A DNA stretch of 64,000 nucleotides from Dysgonomonas hofstadii. GTDB taxonomy: Bacteria; Bacteroidota; Bacteroidia; Bacteroidales; Dysgonomonadaceae. This document shows positions 62,709-64,000 of this stretch, piece after piece (the first letter of the stretch is position 1; the number at the start of each line of letters is the position of its first letter). The notes under the pieces are model-generated. The model saw only the letters and a list, made by a program, of their open reading frames with translations. It made no database searches and had not been told where the DNA came from. The stretch lies in contig NZ_JACIEP010000006.1 of the NCBI RefSeq assembly GCF_014196915.1, forward strand, positions 124,001-188,000, written 5' to 3'. Made by a program: the position numbers and the translations under genes.

Positions 62709-63656
62709 ATGAGGGTTAAATATATAATACTACCAATATTGTTTTTTGTTATGGGGCTCGGTTCTGTATATGGACAATGGGATCCCCAACTAAGCCAGTA
62801 TTGGAGGATGAAGAATTATTATAATCCCGCATTTATAGCTGAAACCAATAACATAGAGAGCGCCCTATTACACCGTCGTCAATGGGAAGGATTTACAGAT
62901 CCGCCAATATCCTCCATAGTTTCCATGAATATGCCGGTCAAGTTCTTTGGCAAGGAACATGGCGTAGGAATCATCATGACGAATGAAAAATTCGGACTGT
63001 TTTCCAATACTTACATGATGGGGCAATATATGTACAAATTCAAGTTCAAGAATAACAAATTCCTACATATAGGCATACAAGGAGGAATGCTGAATATTGA
63101 TTTCGATGCAGCCAGTATACATATCCCGGAGAGCGATTATCACGATCAGAATGACCCGGCAAAACCGACAGGCAGCGGAAGCAAAACTGTCGATGGTGGA
63201 TTAGGTGTAGCGTGGATCGCCCCGAAATATTATGTCGGCTTTTCAGTAAATCACCTCTGGGAACCGAAATTCGATATAGCAGAAGACCGTTCTGCCTTTG
63301 TAGGACGAACCTACTATTTGATGGGAGGATACAATATAATGCTTAATAATCCGTTGTTAGAGTTGCAACCTTCTGCGTTCCTTAAATCCGATGCTGTTGT
63401 ATGGCAACTCGACTTAACATCTAAAGTTGAGTATAATAAGATGTTCAATGGCGGAATATCTTGGAGAAAAGGCGAAGGTTTTGTATTTTTGCTGGGTGTA
63501 AAAATAAGGAATATCGACGCCGGGTATTCTTACGACCTGAATACGGGCTCAGCCTTGTCTGCCAGCAATGGTAGCCATGAGCTTTTTATACGGTACAGCA
63601 TTCCGTTGACCAAGAAGAGGGAACCAGGGCCAAGCAAGAGCATAAGAATATTATAA
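62709..63656 (+). CDS. PorP/SprF-family type IX secretion protein
   Basis: 315 residues. A signal peptide ends near VYGQ (about 22), and the mature protein starts WDPQLSQYWRMKNYYNPAFIAE, the hallmark of PorP/SprF. About 14 beta strands follow, ending near LFIRYSIPL. PorP/SprF proteins attach to cargo or to the secretion/gliding core at the outer membrane. It is followed after 87 bases by gldK, so it opens the porPKLMN/gldKLMN operon. A TTACTTTG box lies at 62675-62682. Confidence 0.93.
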   Translation: MRVKYIILPILFFVMGLGSVYGQWDPQLSQYWRMKNYYNPAFIAETNNIESALLHRRQWEGFTDPPISSIVSMNMPVKFFGKEHGVGIIMTNEKFGLFSNTYMMGQYMYKFKFKNNKFLHIGIQGGMLNIDFDAASIHIPESDYHDQNDPAKPTGSGSKTVDGGLGVAWIAPKYYVGFSVNHLWEPKFDIAEDRSAFVGRTYYLMGGYNIMLNNPLLELQPSAFLKSDAVVWQLDLTSKVEYNKMFNGGISWRKGEGFVFLLGVKIRNIDAGYSYDLNTGSALSASNGSHELFIRYSIPLTKKREPGPSKSIRIL

Positions 63657-63743
63657 ACAGTAGAAGAAACAAGAACATAATAATACATAATACAAAATTA
63701 CATCAAACAAGAAATCGGTAGCTAAAAGCTAATAAAGATAAAT

Positions 63744-64000
63744 ATGAAACAGCTGTTATTTGCAACTATAGCTTCACTTATGATACTTACTTCCTGCGGC
63801 AGTTCGTCGGGAGGGGCCAGTATCGGAGGTGAAGTAACAGGCGAAAAAGGTTCTTCATGGGCCGAGCCTGCACCACACGGAATGGTCTTGATTTCGAGGG
63901 GATCTATTGAAATGGGCCCCGCCGAAAATGATTCACTATGGGATATAAAGGCTAATCCAAAAGGAGTATCGATAGACAATTTCTGGATGGATGAGACGGA
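63744..64000 (+). CDS. gldK: GldK/PorK lipoprotein (partial)
   Basis: The gene runs off the window after 85 codons. The lipobox is MILTSC (Cys about 18), then a Gly/Ser linker and APHGMVLISRGSIEMGPAEN, the start of the formylglycine-generating-enzyme-like (sulfatase-modifying) fold of GldK/PorK. GldK and GldN form the periplasmic ring of the type IX secretion system. GldL, GldM and GldN are expected just beyond the window. Confidence 0.88.
   Translation, partial: MKQLLFATIASLMILTSCGSSSGGASIGGEVTGEKGSSWAEPAPHGMVLISRGSIEMGPAENDSLWDIKANPKGVSIDNFWMDET

Overview
The window looks like a chromosomal segment of a low-GC Bacteroidota, most likely a Bacteroidales of the Dysgonomonas type. The evidence is Bacteroidetes-style promoters (TTG at -33, TAnnTTTG at -7), many lipoproteins with a C-terminal lipobox Cys, a frdC-frdA-frdB fumarate reductase operon, a TPP-riboswitch TonB receptor plus PnuT unit, and the start of a type IX secretion operon (PorP/SprF, then GldK). 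The genus is an inference. No rRNA, tRNA, CRISPR array, transposase or prophage was recognised.

Layout. 0.3-8 kb: ECF sigma factor with a membrane/barrel partner, ACP phosphodiesterase-like gene, S24 repressor-like gene, AraC regulator, and a YtrA-type ABC/GntR operon with a visible operator. 8-15 kb: envelope lipoproteins, thioesterase, a secreted degenerate Hint-like protein, glmS, DUF1287 and TPR proteins. 15-18 kb: PspC-PadR-PspC operon. 18.8-24 kb: tandem TonB_C protein, DoxX, AI-2E permease, and a large TonB-dependent receptor with a Gly/Gln tail. 24.5-27 kb: membrane protein, winged-helix regulator and CreD, with matching dyads before the first gene and before creD. 27-34.7 kb: DUF2264 plus GH88 pair, DUF1015, serC-serA, and a CDF metal exporter. 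34.7-38.6 kb: Dna2-like nuclease-helicase coupled to a lipoprotein. 38.7-42 kb: thiamine uptake (TPP riboswitch, TonB receptor, PnuT). 42-49.7 kb: surface-glycan operon with glycosyltransferases, a Wzy-like protein and three of the enzymes for GDP-D-glycero-alpha-D-manno-heptose. 51-55 kb: frdC-frdA-[four-helix-bundle gene]-frdB. 55-62.6 kb: PanE-like reductase, OmpA protein, ModF-like ATPase, pRiA4b ORF-3-like gene with miaA, lipoproteins and DUF763. 62.7 kb to end: porP/sprF and the start of gldK.

The most unusual signal is a family of dispersed, modular short repeats. It occupies nearly every long intergenic gap (about 60-192, 11.83-12.02, 18.19-18.69, 24.30-24.48, 32.47-32.53, 33.54-33.69, 48.56-48.64, 50.62-50.74, 53.73-54.16 and 60.49-60.76 kb). 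Modules include a hairpin unit bounded by GTCAT...ATGAC, a TTTGTCAGG tandem, 8-nt and 14-nt period runs, and a 40-bp sequence found in perfect inverted copy at 18611-18650 and 60594-60633. At one site the modules directly bracket a four-helix-bundle (23S rRNA intervening-sequence-protein family) gene inserted between frdA and frdB. At 11907-11937 the same two flanking modules are joined with no gene. This is consistent with a small mobile cassette and its solo remnants, but mobility is an inference.
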